This document shows, in pieces, positions 40,124 through 48,043 of a stretch of DNA of 64,000 nucleotides. A program made the translations under genes and the position numbers. Numbering within the stretch: the stretch's first letter is position 1; every line of letters begins with the position of its first letter. Under the pieces are notes generated by a model, which saw only the letters and a list, made by a program, of their open reading frames with translations, was not told the DNA's origin and ran no database searches. The stretch covers positions 62,001 through 126,000 of the forward strand of contig NZ_BOMG01000103.1 of assembly GCF_016862075.1 (NCBI RefSeq), in the 5' to 3' direction. The DNA is from Actinoplanes couchii. Lineage in GTDB: Bacteria > Actinomycetota > Actinomycetes > Mycobacteriales > Micromonosporaceae.

Positions 40124-41365
40124 TCACGCCGGGGAGCCGTGGTCGATCCAGCCGCCCAGGTAGGACGGGCGGAACAGCTCGTCGATCGCGGTGAAGGCCG
40201 AACCGGTGACGCCGACCATGTCGCTGCGCATCGAGCGGACGATGCGCAGGTCGCGGGTGGCCAGCGGCAGCGACTGTTCGTAGATCGCCTGGCGGACGGC
40301 GGCCAGCACGCTGTCGCCGGCCTCGGCCACGTGCCCGCCGATGATGATCAGGGACGGGTTGAAGAGGTTGACGACACTGGCGAGCATCTCGCCGACCAGG
40401 CGGCCGGAGCGGCTGAGCAGTTCGATGGTGATCCGGTCGCCACGCTCGGCGGCGTAGCGCAGGTCCTCGACGGTCAGCTTTCCGCGCTCGGCCAGGACTG
40501 CACTGTCGCCCCGGGCGGCCGCGGCGGCGGCCTCGGTGACCAGGGCCGCCCCACCGGCGACGGCCTCCAGACAGTCGGTCTTGCCGCAGCGGCAGGTGAC
40601 ACCCCACGGCTCGCGGGTGGCGGTGTGCCCGACGTCGCCGGCGACACCCTGGGCGCCGCGGTGCAGGGCGCCCCGGGACACCAGGCCGGCCCCGATGCCC
40701 GAGCCGATCTTCACGTAGAGGAAGTCGCCGGCGCCCTGTGCCTCGCCGGCCCGTAGTTCACCCAGGGCCATCGCGTTGACGTCGTTGTCGACCCAGACCG
40801 GTACCCCGTACCGCTGCTGGATCTTCTCCCGGATCCCGAAGCCGTGCCAGCCGGGCATGATCGGCGGCGAGACGAGCCGGGCGGTGGAGAACTCGACCGG
40901 GCCGGGCACGCCGATGCCGGCGGCCCAGAGGGGGCGTTCCCCGGTGCGGCGGCGCAGCAGCTTGTCCCAGATGTCGAAGGCCGCTTCCAGCGCGGGTTCG
41001 GGGCCGTCGGCGACCGGGTGCTCGCGGTCGACCAGGTCGAGGACCCGGCCGGTGAGGTCGGCCAGGCCGACGCCCATCCGGGTGGCGCCGTAGTGCGCGA
41101 CGAGCAGGTGCCCGGCATCGGCGACGAACTGGAGCTGCCGTGGGGCGCGGCCGCCGGTGGAGGGGCCGAAGGAGCCCTCGGAGAGCAGGCCGGCGGCAAG
41201 GAGTTCGTCGACGCGCTGGGCGATCAGTTTGCGGCCGAGCCCGGTGTGGCGCTCTATCTCCGGGCGGGTGGCGGCCCGTCCACTGCGGACCAGGTCAAGG
41301 ACCACGGAGAGCGCGGTGACGCGCAGATCGAGCAGGGCGGAGACGTCGGGCAGGTCGCTGGGCAC
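40124..41365 (-). CDS. ROK family transcriptional regulator
   Basis: 413 residues. N-terminal winged helix (ATRPEIERHTGLGRKLIAQRVDELLAAGLL) followed by a ROK sugar-kinase-like domain with GIGVPGPVEF, WVDNDVNAMALGE, and the zinc motif CRCGKTDCLEA. The VKIGSGIGAGLV phosphate loop is intact. ROK repressors respond to a sugar or derivative. It is divergent from the Gfo/Idh/MocA gene at 41481 with 115 bp between, so it should control that catabolic cluster. Confidence 0.9.
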   Translation of the reverse strand: MPSDLPDVSALLDLRVTALSVVLDLVRSGRAATRPEIERHTGLGRKLIAQRVDELLAAGLLSEGSFGPSTGGRAPRQLQFVADAGHLLVAHYGATRMGVGLADLTGRVLDLVDREHPVADGPEPALEAAFDIWDKLLRRRTGERPLWAAGIGVPGPVEFSTARLVSPPIMPGWHGFGIREKIQQRYGVPVWVDNDVNAMALGELRAGEAQGAGDFLYVKIGSGIGAGLVSRGALHRGAQGVAGDVGHTATREPWGVTCRCGKTDCLEAVAGGAALVTEAAAAAARGDSAVLAERGKLTVEDLRYAAERGDRITIELLSRSGRLVGEMLASVVNLFNPSLIIIGGHVAEAGDSVLAAVRQAIYEQSLPLATRDLRIVRSMRSDMVGVTGSAFTAIDELFRPSYLGGWIDHGSPA

Positions 41366-41411
41366 CTTGACATTCTCCCCTGCTCCGATCCTGAGTTCTC
41401 AGAGCATTGAC

Positions 41412-41426
41412 TTTTGGATTTTTGGA
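41412..41426. promoter_or_regulatory. Direct TTTTGGA repeats, possible ROK operator
   Basis: TTTTGGA (41412-41418) and TTTTTGGA (41419-41426), in phase at 8 bp, within an AT-rich stretch that stands out from the GC-rich surroundings, midway between the divergent ROK and dehydrogenase genes. Confidence 0.4.
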
Positions 41427-41480
41427 ACTAAAGTTTTGCGCACCGGCACTTAACCCCCGCGAAACACATCTGGGAGCGCC

Positions 41481-42554
41481 ATGAAACGACGACTAGGTTC
41501 CGCGATCGTCGGCGCCGGCATGATCGGCACGATCCACGCCCGCGCGGTCCGCGCCGCCGGCGGTGACGTGGTCGCCGTGGCCACCAACGACAGCACCACC
41601 GCCGGGACCACGGCCGAGCGCCTGGCCGCCGACCGGGGCACCGCCGACTGGCACGACCTGCTCGACGACCCGGCGGTCGACGTCATCCACGTCTGCACCC
41701 CCAACCACCTGCACGCCGAGATCGCCGCCGCCGCACTCACCGCCGGCAAACACGTGATCTGTGAGAAGCCCCTCGCAATGGACCCGACCTCCTCTCTTCT
41801 TCTGAAGAACCAGGCGGACGCCGCCGGGCTGGTCGCCGCCGTGCCGTTCGTCTACCGGTTCTACGGGACGGTCCGTGACGCCAAGGCCAGGATCACCAGC
41901 GGCGAGACCGGCGCGATACGCCTGATCCACGGCACGTACCTGCAGGACTGGCTGTCCCGCCCGGAGGACACCAACTGGCGTGTCGACCCGGCCACCAGCG
42001 GGGCGTCCCGCGCGTTCGGCGACATCGGCGTGCACTGGTGCGACCTGATCGAATTCGTCACCGGCCAGCGCATCACCCGGCTGTCCGCCCGCCTGTTCAC
42101 CATCGACCGCCCCGGTGGCCCGGTGCTGACCGAGGACGGCGGCACCCTGATGTTCGAGACCGACGCCGGCGTCATCGGATCCGCGGTGATCAGCCAGGTG
42201 TCTCCCGGCCGCAAGAACCGTCTCTGGTTCTCCGTCGAGGGCGAGACCTCCTCGGTACAGTTCGACCAGGAGAACCCCGACGCGCTGTGGATCGGTGCCC
42301 GGGCCGGTAACCAGGTGATTCCCCGCGGCGCCGAGGCGTCGCACCCGGACGCGGCCCCGTACAACCCGATCCCGGTCGGCCACCCGATGGGCTACCAGGA
42401 CTGCTTCACCGCATTCACCGGCGACGTGTACCGCGCGATCCGCGGCGAGTCCGTCGACGGCCTGCCCACATTCACCGACGGCCTGCGCGCCGCCACCATC
42501 ACCAACGCGGTCCTGGACGCCGCGAAAACCAGCAACTGGGTGGAGGTCCCCTGA
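41481..42554 (+). CDS. Gfo/Idh/MocA family oxidoreductase
   Basis: 357 residues. N-terminal NAD-binding Rossmann domain (RLGSAIVGAGMIGTIHARAV) with the conserved CEKPLAMD at about 94-101, where Lys is catalytic, and the substrate domain with FGDIGVHWCDLIEFVTGQ (catalytic His). Family members oxidise sugars or cyclitols with NAD. First gene of an operon; its stop overlaps the next start by one base. Confidence 0.9.
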   Translation: MKRRLGSAIVGAGMIGTIHARAVRAAGGDVVAVATNDSTTAGTTAERLAADRGTADWHDLLDDPAVDVIHVCTPNHLHAEIAAAALTAGKHVICEKPLAMDPTSSLLLKNQADAAGLVAAVPFVYRFYGTVRDAKARITSGETGAIRLIHGTYLQDWLSRPEDTNWRVDPATSGASRAFGDIGVHWCDLIEFVTGQRITRLSARLFTIDRPGGPVLTEDGGTLMFETDAGVIGSAVISQVSPGRKNRLWFSVEGETSSVQFDQENPDALWIGARAGNQVIPRGAEASHPDAAPYNPIPVGHPMGYQDCFTAFTGDVYRAIRGESVDGLPTFTDGLRAATITNAVLDAAKTSNWVEVP

Positions 42555-43474
42555 TGAAACTCGGCTTTCTGACCGCCTGCCTGCCCGACCGGTCGCTCAC
42601 CGACATCCTCGGCTGGGCCGGCGCGCACGGGTACGAAGCCCTCGAAGTCGCGGCCTGGCCCGATCTCGGGGACCGGCCGTTCACCGCCACCCACATCGAC
42701 GTGGAGACGCTGACACCGGCGAAGGCGGACGCCGTCCGCGAGCAGTTCGACACGGCCGGGATCACGCTGTCGTCGCTGGCCTTCTACGACAACAACCTTC
42801 ACCCCGACACCGCTGAGCGTACGGCGGTCAACGGGCATCTGCTGCGGCTCGTCGAAGCGGCGGCACTGCTGGGGACACCGACGGTGGGGACGTTCGTGGG
42901 GCGGGATCCCTCGTTGTCCGTACGCGAGAATCTGGTGATCGCCGAGAAGGTCTTCGCGCCGATCGTGGACCGGGCCGGTGAACTCGGCGTCAAGATCGTG
43001 ATCGAGAACTGTGTGATGGAGGGCTGGCACCCGGACGGGTACCCCGGCAACCTCGCCTACTCCCCCGAGCTCTGGGAGTGGATGTTCAGTATCGGTCTCT
43101 ACCTCAACTACGACCCCTCGCACCTGGTGTGGATGGGCATCGACCCGGTCAAGGCCCTCCAGCCGTACGTCGACAAGATCGCGCACGCCCAGGCCAAGGA
43201 CATCCAGGTCTTCCCGGACAAGCGCGACCACTACGGCTGGCCGGGCAAGGCCGTCGTCCGCGACGACCCGTGGGACACCGGCTGGTGGCGCTACCGGGTG
43301 CCCGGCCTGGGCCAGGTCGACTGGGTCCGGGTCGTCGACGCGCTCTACGAGGGCGGTTTCGCCGGTGTCCTCAGCGTTGAGCACGAGGACCCGCTCTGGG
43401 GCGGCACCGAGGCCAAGGTCGAGACCGGCCTGGAGATCGCCCACCGCACCCTGCGCCCCCTGATCGTCGCCTGA
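42554..43474 (+). CDS. Sugar phosphate isomerase/epimerase (xylose isomerase-like TIM barrel)
   Basis: 306 residues. AP endonuclease 2-type barrel: MKLGFLTACLPDRSLTDILGWAGAHGYEALEVAAWP at the start, IVIENCVMEGWHPDGYPGNLAYSPELWEWMF (Glu metal ligand), LYLNYDPSHLVWMGIDP (Asp, His) and GVLSVEHEDPLWGG (Glu). Probably isomerises or epimerises the product of the preceding dehydrogenase. Translationally coupled to it (TGATG). Confidence 0.88.
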   Translation: MKLGFLTACLPDRSLTDILGWAGAHGYEALEVAAWPDLGDRPFTATHIDVETLTPAKADAVREQFDTAGITLSSLAFYDNNLHPDTAERTAVNGHLLRLVEAAALLGTPTVGTFVGRDPSLSVRENLVIAEKVFAPIVDRAGELGVKIVIENCVMEGWHPDGYPGNLAYSPELWEWMFSIGLYLNYDPSHLVWMGIDPVKALQPYVDKIAHAQAKDIQVFPDKRDHYGWPGKAVVRDDPWDTGWWRYRVPGLGQVDWVRVVDALYEGGFAGVLSVEHEDPLWGGTEAKVETGLEIAHRTLRPLIVA

Positions 43475-43486
43475 CCGTCATTCCGG

Positions 43487-43588
43487 ACCGATCACCGTTC
43501 CGGACCGATCACCGTTCCGGACCGATCACCGTTTTGGGCCGATCACCGTTTTGGGCCGATCACCGTTCTGAGCCGATCACCGTTCTGA
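43487..43588. repeat. Six tandem 17-bp repeats between two TIM-barrel genes
   Basis: Period 17: ACCGATCACCGTTCCGG (copies 1-2), the TTTTGG forms (copies 3-4) and the TTCTGA forms (copies 5-6), with partial copies at both ends. The variants come in adjacent pairs. The repeats fill the 130-bp gap and end 16 bp before the next start codon. Confidence 0.9.
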
Positions 43589-43604
43589 GCCAGGAAGCAG
43601 CACC

Positions 43605-44495
43605 ATGGCAACCATTGACAGATTCGGACTCAACCCGCTGCCGTGGATTCTCGGCGACATGGGCTACCACCTGAACGCCGACGTGATCCGGACCGCCCTG
43701 CGGGACGCGCACGCCGTCGGCTTCCGGTCGATGACCATCGAGATCCCGGCCGAGATGGGCACCGCCGAGTACCGGGCGCTGTTCGACCAGGCGGGCATCG
43801 GTTTCGCGCCGGGCTACTTCTCCGCCGCGTTCCACGACCCGGCGCAGCATGAGGCGGCGATCGACGGGATCCGCCGGCACGCCGAGGCGCACCTGGAACT
43901 GGGTGTCGACACCGCGTTCATCGCCGACGACCTGATCCCGCAGCGCATCGCCACCCCCGCGGTCGGTGCCGGGGAGGACCCGCGAATCAGTGCGATCATC
44001 GCGGACGGCATGGCGGCCGCGGCGGAGGCGGCCGCTCAACTGGGCGTACGGTACGGCCTGCACCCGCACGTCGGCTCCCTCGTCGAGACCGAGTCGGAGA
44101 CCCGGGCCGTCCTGGACCGCACCCGAGGCAGCGTGCTCGGTTTCGGCCCGGACACCGGCCACCTGCGCTGGGCCGGCGCCACCCCGGAGAAGGTGATCGC
44201 CGACTACGCCGACCGGGTGATCGCCCTGCACGTCAAAGACGTGAACCTGAACGGCCGGGAGAAGGCCCTGTCGACCGGCGCCGACTACATGGTCGCCACC
44301 GGTGGGCACCACGTGTGGACCGAACCGGGCCGTGGCTCGATCGACTTCGCCGCCGTGTTCGCCGCGCTGCCCGAGGACTGGTCCGGCTGGACGATCCTCG
44401 AAGTCGACGTGCCGCACCTGCCGACCCCGGTGGAGAGCACCCGGGCGTCGTTCGGCTGGATCACCGCCCAGCCGTTCTACGGCTTGCGGCGATAG
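43605..44495 (+). CDS. Sugar phosphate isomerase/epimerase (TIM barrel)
   Basis: 296 residues. A second xylose-isomerase-like barrel of the inosose dehydratase/IolE-like type: GLNPLPWILGDMGYHLNADVIRTALRDAHAVGFRSMTIEIPAEMG, YGLHPHVGSLVETESETRAVLDRTRGSVLGFGPDTGHLRWAG (His, Asp, His ligands) and VIALHVKDVNLNGREKALST. ATG 43605 follows CAGGAAGCAG. In an operon with the dehydrogenase and first isomerase, but separated by the 17-bp repeats. Confidence 0.87.
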   Translation: MATIDRFGLNPLPWILGDMGYHLNADVIRTALRDAHAVGFRSMTIEIPAEMGTAEYRALFDQAGIGFAPGYFSAAFHDPAQHEAAIDGIRRHAEAHLELGVDTAFIADDLIPQRIATPAVGAGEDPRISAIIADGMAAAAEAAAQLGVRYGLHPHVGSLVETESETRAVLDRTRGSVLGFGPDTGHLRWAGATPEKVIADYADRVIALHVKDVNLNGREKALSTGADYMVATGGHHVWTEPGRGSIDFAAVFAALPEDWSGWTILEVDVPHLPTPVESTRASFGWITAQPFYGLRR

Positions 44496-44656
44496 CGCCG
44501 CCGCTGCTGGACCTCATTCGGGCGCTGAGCATCGTTCGGGAATCAGGATATGCGGGGCCTTTCGGGGTGGAATGGGAGGGAATCCTCGGCGATCCGTGGG
44601 AGCAGGCCCGTAACGTCGTCGATCGGGTTCGCCGGCACTTCCCCGAACTCGACTGA
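44492..44656 (+). pseudogene. C-terminal relic of a sugar isomerase-like gene
   Basis: The frame reads LLDLIRALSIVRESGYAGPFGVEWEGILGDPWEQARNVVDRVRRHFPELD. GYAGPFGVEWEG matches the last strand of xylose-isomerase-like barrels (GYxGPxxxEWEG). It has no start or N-terminal part and directly follows the intact paralogue. Remnant of a third isomerase gene. Confidence 0.55.
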
Positions 44657-44725
44657 CCTGCTTTGCTGGTGCATCCGCTCCGATTCCGGGGCGGATGCAC
44701 TCCCGACTTCTCAGGAGGCGCTGGC

Positions 44726-45610
44726 GTGGCGTATGCACGGAAACTCGCCGACGGGCAACAGTGCCGGGTATCGACGTACGACATCGTGGAACGCACCTCG
44801 ACCGTCGTGCACACCAGCAGCGCCGTCCTGTTCGAGGCGCCGAACTGGACCCGCGACGGGCAGCTCGTCCTCAACGGCGACGGCCTGCTCTGGACGATGG
44901 CCGCCGACGGATCGTCCCCGCCCCGGGCCGTCCCGTTCATCGGGCTGCCGGAACTCAACAACGACCACGTGCTCGCACCGGATTCGTCGTCGATCTACCT
45001 GTCCGCCAACGACGGCCACCTTTATCGCGGGCGTCTCAGCGGCGGCCCGGTAACCCGCATCACCACCGACGACCGCATGCACTTCCTGCACGGCATCAGC
45101 CCCGACGGGTCGACGCTGGCCTATGTCGGCATCGTCAACGAGCAGTGGGACAGCGGCACCCTGTGGACCATCGGCGCGGACGGCGGGAAAAGCACCCCGC
45201 TGACCACCGGAGACGGCCCCGACGACGGCCCGGAATACTCCGCCGACGGCACGTGGATCTATTTCAACACCGAACGGTTCTCCGGTGAGGCGCAGATCGC
45301 GCGGATCCGCCCGAACGGCGGCGGAATGGAACAACTGACCTTCGACGACCGGGTGAACTGGTTCCCGCACCCGTCCCCGGTGGGAGACCACGCGGTGTAC
45401 CTGAGCTACCCGCCCGGCACCGAAGGCCACCCGGCGGACCTGCCCGTCGAGTTACGCCTGGTGACCGACGGCGAGTGGAAGTCAGCCCAGCCCGCCGTCT
45501 TCCTGACCGGCGGCCAGGGCACCATCAACGTCAACAGCTGGTCCCCCGACGGCCGCCACTTCGCCTACGTCGACTACCTCACCCCAGCGGACGCCCTCTC
45601 GGAATGGTGA
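44726..45610 (+). CDS. TolB-like beta-propeller protein
   Basis: 294 residues from GTG 44726, preceded by AGGAGG; the longer frame from 44663 reads through the relic spacer. Repeated TolB/WD40 propeller blades: PNWTRDGQLVLNGDGLLWTM, PDSSSIYLSANDGHLYRGRL, PDGSTLAYVGIVNEQWDSGTLWTIG and PEYSADGTWIYFNTERFSGEAQIARIRPNGG. No signal peptide. Oligogalacturonate lyases and sugar-linked cytoplasmic propellers share this pattern, so it may belong to the adjacent sugar cluster, but no catalytic metal-binding histidines are certain. Confidence 0.75.
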   Translation: MAYARKLADGQQCRVSTYDIVERTSTVVHTSSAVLFEAPNWTRDGQLVLNGDGLLWTMAADGSSPPRAVPFIGLPELNNDHVLAPDSSSIYLSANDGHLYRGRLSGGPVTRITTDDRMHFLHGISPDGSTLAYVGIVNEQWDSGTLWTIGADGGKSTPLTTGDGPDDGPEYSADGTWIYFNTERFSGEAQIARIRPNGGGMEQLTFDDRVNWFPHPSPVGDHAVYLSYPPGTEGHPADLPVELRLVTDGEWKSAQPAVFLTGGQGTINVNSWSPDGRHFAYVDYLTPADALSEW

Positions 45611-45924
45611 ACCGCGGTCACCCTTCTCGGAATGGTGAACCGGAAGCGGCTGCCGCCGGCCGGGCACTCCTCGACCCCGACGCGCTGACGGGCGGCTCTC
45701 GATCAACGTGATGATCGCCGACGACCAGGCCAGGCCGATGCCCGAGCCCGCGCCTCGCGCCCGCGCCGATGCCCCGCGCCCGAGCCTCGCGCCCGAGCCG
45801 GTGCCCCGCGCCCGCGCCCTGCGCCCGCGCCCTGCGCCCGCGCCCTGCGCCCGCGCCCTGCGCCCGCGCCCTGCGCCCGCGTCGGTCCTGCCGGGGCCGC
45901 AGCCCGGCAGGACCGGCATGGCGG
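45611..45924. other. Gene-poor low-complexity region with 13-bp tandem repeats
   Basis: About 310 bp without a supported gene. Five exact copies of CCCTGCGCCCGCG (period 13) run from 45817 to 45881, flanked by degenerate GCCCGCGCC units from 45735 on. Long frames here are only a result of the extreme GC content. Confidence 0.7.
45817..45881. repeat. 13-bp GC tandem repeat (5 copies)
   Basis: CCCTGCGCCCGCG repeated at 45817, 45830, 45843, 45856 and 45869. All G/C except one T per unit. No spacer, so not CRISPR. Located 3' of the convergent propeller and NmrA genes. Confidence 0.85.
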
Positions 45925-46668
45925 TCAGGCGGCGGCTTTGAACGCCGCGTAGGTGGTCTCGCCGAGGAGAGCGCCGTCGGCGGGGACGAGGGTGCGCTCG
46001 GTCAGGTCGGCGCCGAAATACTTCGCTGACGGGTCGGTCAGCACCTCTCGGGGGTCGCCGATCCGGGCCAGACCGGTGCGGAAGAACTCGTCCATCCGGA
46101 ACTGCTCCGGGCCGGCCACCTCGACGATCCCGTTCTGCGGGGCGCCGACCGCGGTGCGGCCGACCGTCTTGGCCACGTCGTCGCCGGCGATCGGCTGGAA
46201 CAGGACCGGGGCGAAGCCGACCTTGTCGCCGTCGGTGGCGGCGTCGACCATCGCCTTCGCGAACTCGAAGAACTGGGTGGCGTGCACGATCGACCACGGG
46301 ATGCCACCCGCGGCGATCAGTTTCTCCTGGGCGGCCTTGGCCCGGAAATAGCCGCTCTGCTGCAGCCGGTCGGTGCCGACCACCGACAGCGCCACGTAGT
46401 GCCCCACCCCGGCGGCCGTCGCGGCCTGCAGGATGTTGCGGGTGGACGTCTCGAAGAACTTCAGCACCGCGTCGTCGGCGAACGACGGCGAGTTGGAGAC
46501 GTCGACGACCACGTCCGCGCCGGTGAGCGCCTCGGCCAGGCCTTGGCCGGTGAGCGTGTCGACGCCGGTGCCGGGTGAGGCGGCGACCGCCTCGTGGCCG
46601 TGCTCGCCGAGCCGGGCGACGAGCTTCGAACCGATCAGGCCGGTGCCGCCGATGACCACTACCTTCAT
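45925..46668 (-). CDS. NmrA-like NAD(P)-binding protein, ECF41 partner
   Basis: 247 residues. Rossmann motif VVVIGGTGLIGSKLVARL at the N-terminus and GVGHYVALSVVGTDRLQQSGYFRAKAAQEKLI, typical of NmrA/atypical SDR reductases (SDR family proteins annotated as epimerases). Start ATG 46668 with GAGG upstream. ECF41 sigma factors are regularly linked to COE-type genes (carboxymuconolactone decarboxylase, oxidoreductase or epimerase); this is that partner. A TGTCACA motif in its promoter matches. Confidence 0.87.
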   Translation of the reverse strand: MKVVVIGGTGLIGSKLVARLGEHGHEAVAASPGTGVDTLTGQGLAEALTGADVVVDVSNSPSFADDAVLKFFETSTRNILQAATAAGVGHYVALSVVGTDRLQQSGYFRAKAAQEKLIAAGGIPWSIVHATQFFEFAKAMVDAATDGDKVGFAPVLFQPIAGDDVAKTVGRTAVGAPQNGIVEVAGPEQFRMDEFFRTGLARIGDPREVLTDPSAKYFGADLTERTLVPADGALLGETTYAAFKAAA

Positions 46669-46702
46669 GGTGTTGCCTCCTCGTATCTGCTTCACCAATC
46701 AA

Positions 46703-46729
46703 GACAGGACGGCCCCTCGATCTGTGACA
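46703..46729 (-). promoter_or_regulatory. Probable ECF41-dependent promoter
   Basis: Minus strand: TGTCACA (46723-46729), 16 bp, TGTC (46703-46706). ECF41 targets have TGTCACA at -35 and CGTC at -10; there is one mismatch in the -10. It sits 35 bp upstream of the NmrA-type gene. Confidence 0.6.
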
Positions 46730-46730
46730 G

Positions 46731-47057
46731 CTACGCGTTCCAGAACTTCAACTTCTCCTGCGCCAGTACGAACCACAGGGCCGCGATCCGGTCGTCGGCG
46801 CAGGTCACGGCGGCTATCGTGACGACCCGGCCGCCCCGGCGCAGCACCAGACCGGGCGTGCCGTTGACCTGTTCCACGGTCAGGGTGGAGTCCGGCTGGC
46901 CGGAGAGCAGGAAGATCGCCAGCCGGGCCACCTCGCCGGGCCCGAAACCGACCGGGATCGGGAAGCCGTCACAGACCGCGGCCGCCGTCGGGAGCAGCAG
47001 CGCCTCGGCCGCCGCGACGTCGCCCCGGGCGCAGGCGGCCGCGAATAGGCGTACCAC
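46731..47057 (-). CDS. SnoaL-like (NTF2-fold) protein related to the ECF41 C-terminal domain
   Basis: 108 residues from GTG 47057, two bases after the ECF41 stop. RLFAAACARGDVAAAEALLLPTAAAVCDGFPIPVGFGPGEVARLAIFLL and VNGTPGLVLRRGGRVVTIAAVTCADDRIAALWFVLAQEKLKF resemble the SnoaL-type regulatory domain fused to ECF41 sigma factors. As a free copy it could compete with or modulate that domain. It may also be a degraded enzyme. No sigma-factor helix-turn-helix is present. Confidence 0.65.
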   Translation of the reverse strand: MVRLFAAACARGDVAAAEALLLPTAAAVCDGFPIPVGFGPGEVARLAIFLLSGQPDSTLTVEQVNGTPGLVLRRGGRVVTIAAVTCADDRIAALWFVLAQEKLKFWNA

Positions 47058-47059
47058 CG

Positions 47060-47920
47060 CTAGAAGCTGTTGATCTTGTCGGGGTTGACCTGCCAGAGGA
47101 TCGTCTCGATGCCCTGCGCGGTGCCGAGAACCGTGATCACGCTGTAGGTGGCGCCGTTCTTGCTGAGCACCGCGGACGTCTCGCCGTTCGTGGTGACCAG
47201 GGCGACGTCGACACCCTCCCAGAACCAGGACGCGATGGTGGCGAAGAACCGCGCGACCCGCACCGGGCCGACGATCGGTCGGCGGGCCACCTGGTGGGCG
47301 CCGTTGCCGTCGGACATGCTGGTGACGTCCGGGGTGAACAACTGCTCCAGAGCCGTCATGTCGCCGGAGCGGGCGGCGGCGATGAAGCTCGCCAGCAGAG
47401 CCCGCTGCGCGTCCGCGTCGACGGTGGCCTTGCGGCGGCCGTCGATGTGTTTACGCGCCCGGCTGACCAGTTGACGGACCGCCGGTTCGGTCGACCTCAG
47501 GATCGCGGCGATCTCGGCGTAGGAGTAGTCGAAGGCCTCGCGTAACACGTACGCCGCCCGCTCGTTGGGGGTGAGCTTCTCCATCAGCAGCAGCACCGCG
47601 AACTGCAGCGCCTCCCCGCGCTCGGCCCCCAGGTAGGGGTCGGCGCTGGTGTCGATCGGCTCCGGCAGCCACGGCCCGATGTAGGTCTCGCGGCGCGCCG
47701 GGGCCGACTGCAGCGCGTTGATCGCCAGCCGGGTCGTGGTGGTCGCCAGGAACGCGCCCGGGTTACGCACCTCGGCGCGGTCGGCGGCCTGCCAGCGCAG
47801 CCACGTCTCCTGCACCAGGTCCTCGGCCTCGCTCGCGCTGGCCAACATCCGGTAGGCGATGCCGAACAACCGCCCCCGGACCTGCTCGAATACCGCCAGA
47901 TCCTCGGTCACGCCGACCAT
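47060..47920 (-). CDS. ECF41 family RNA polymerase sigma factor (SigJ-like)
   Basis: 286 residues. Sigma region 2 (LFGIAYRMLASASEAEDLVQETWLRW) and region 4 (AFDYSYAEIAAILRSTEPAVRQLVSRARKHI), then a SnoaL-like C-terminal extension (about 170-286). Group hallmarks are visible: WLPEP (84-88) in the linker, DGNGAH (204-209) in place of DGGGK, and NPDKI (279-283) near the end. The extension is known to control ECF41 activity instead of a separate anti-sigma factor. Heads an operon with a SnoaL-like protein. Confidence 0.92.
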   Translation of the reverse strand: MVGVTEDLAVFEQVRGRLFGIAYRMLASASEAEDLVQETWLRWQAADRAEVRNPGAFLATTTTRLAINALQSAPARRETYIGPWLPEPIDTSADPYLGAERGEALQFAVLLLMEKLTPNERAAYVLREAFDYSYAEIAAILRSTEPAVRQLVSRARKHIDGRRKATVDADAQRALLASFIAAARSGDMTALEQLFTPDVTSMSDGNGAHQVARRPIVGPVRVARFFATIASWFWEGVDVALVTTNGETSAVLSKNGATYSVITVLGTAQGIETILWQVNPDKINSF

Positions 47921-48043
47921 CCTGGACGGTTTCCGGCAACTGTTCCAACCGGTCGATTGTCACAGAGACGAGGGGTGCGCGGTCTCTACTCCTGGCTTGT
48001 TCTCTCCTTTCCCTTTGCCGGCCTCTCCCCTTCGCCGGCTCCT

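Noticed and set aside
43487..43588. 17-bp repeats as a possible CRISPR array
   Set aside because: The units are contiguous without spacers, diverge in pairs, and no cas genes are present.
45817..45881. 13-bp repeats as iterons of an origin
   Set aside because: No AT-rich segment, DnaA box or replication gene nearby; units are nearly pure G/C.
45482..46702. 406-codon frame covering the 13-bp repeats
   Set aside because: It reads through tandem repeats and out of frame over the NmrA-like gene; composition is almost only Arg, Gly and Ala.
47954..47990. TGTCACA-N16-GGTC on the plus strand upstream of the ECF41 gene as its own promoter
   Set aside because: It points away from the ECF41 gene towards the antisense strand of a TetR gene; no plus-strand gene follows.
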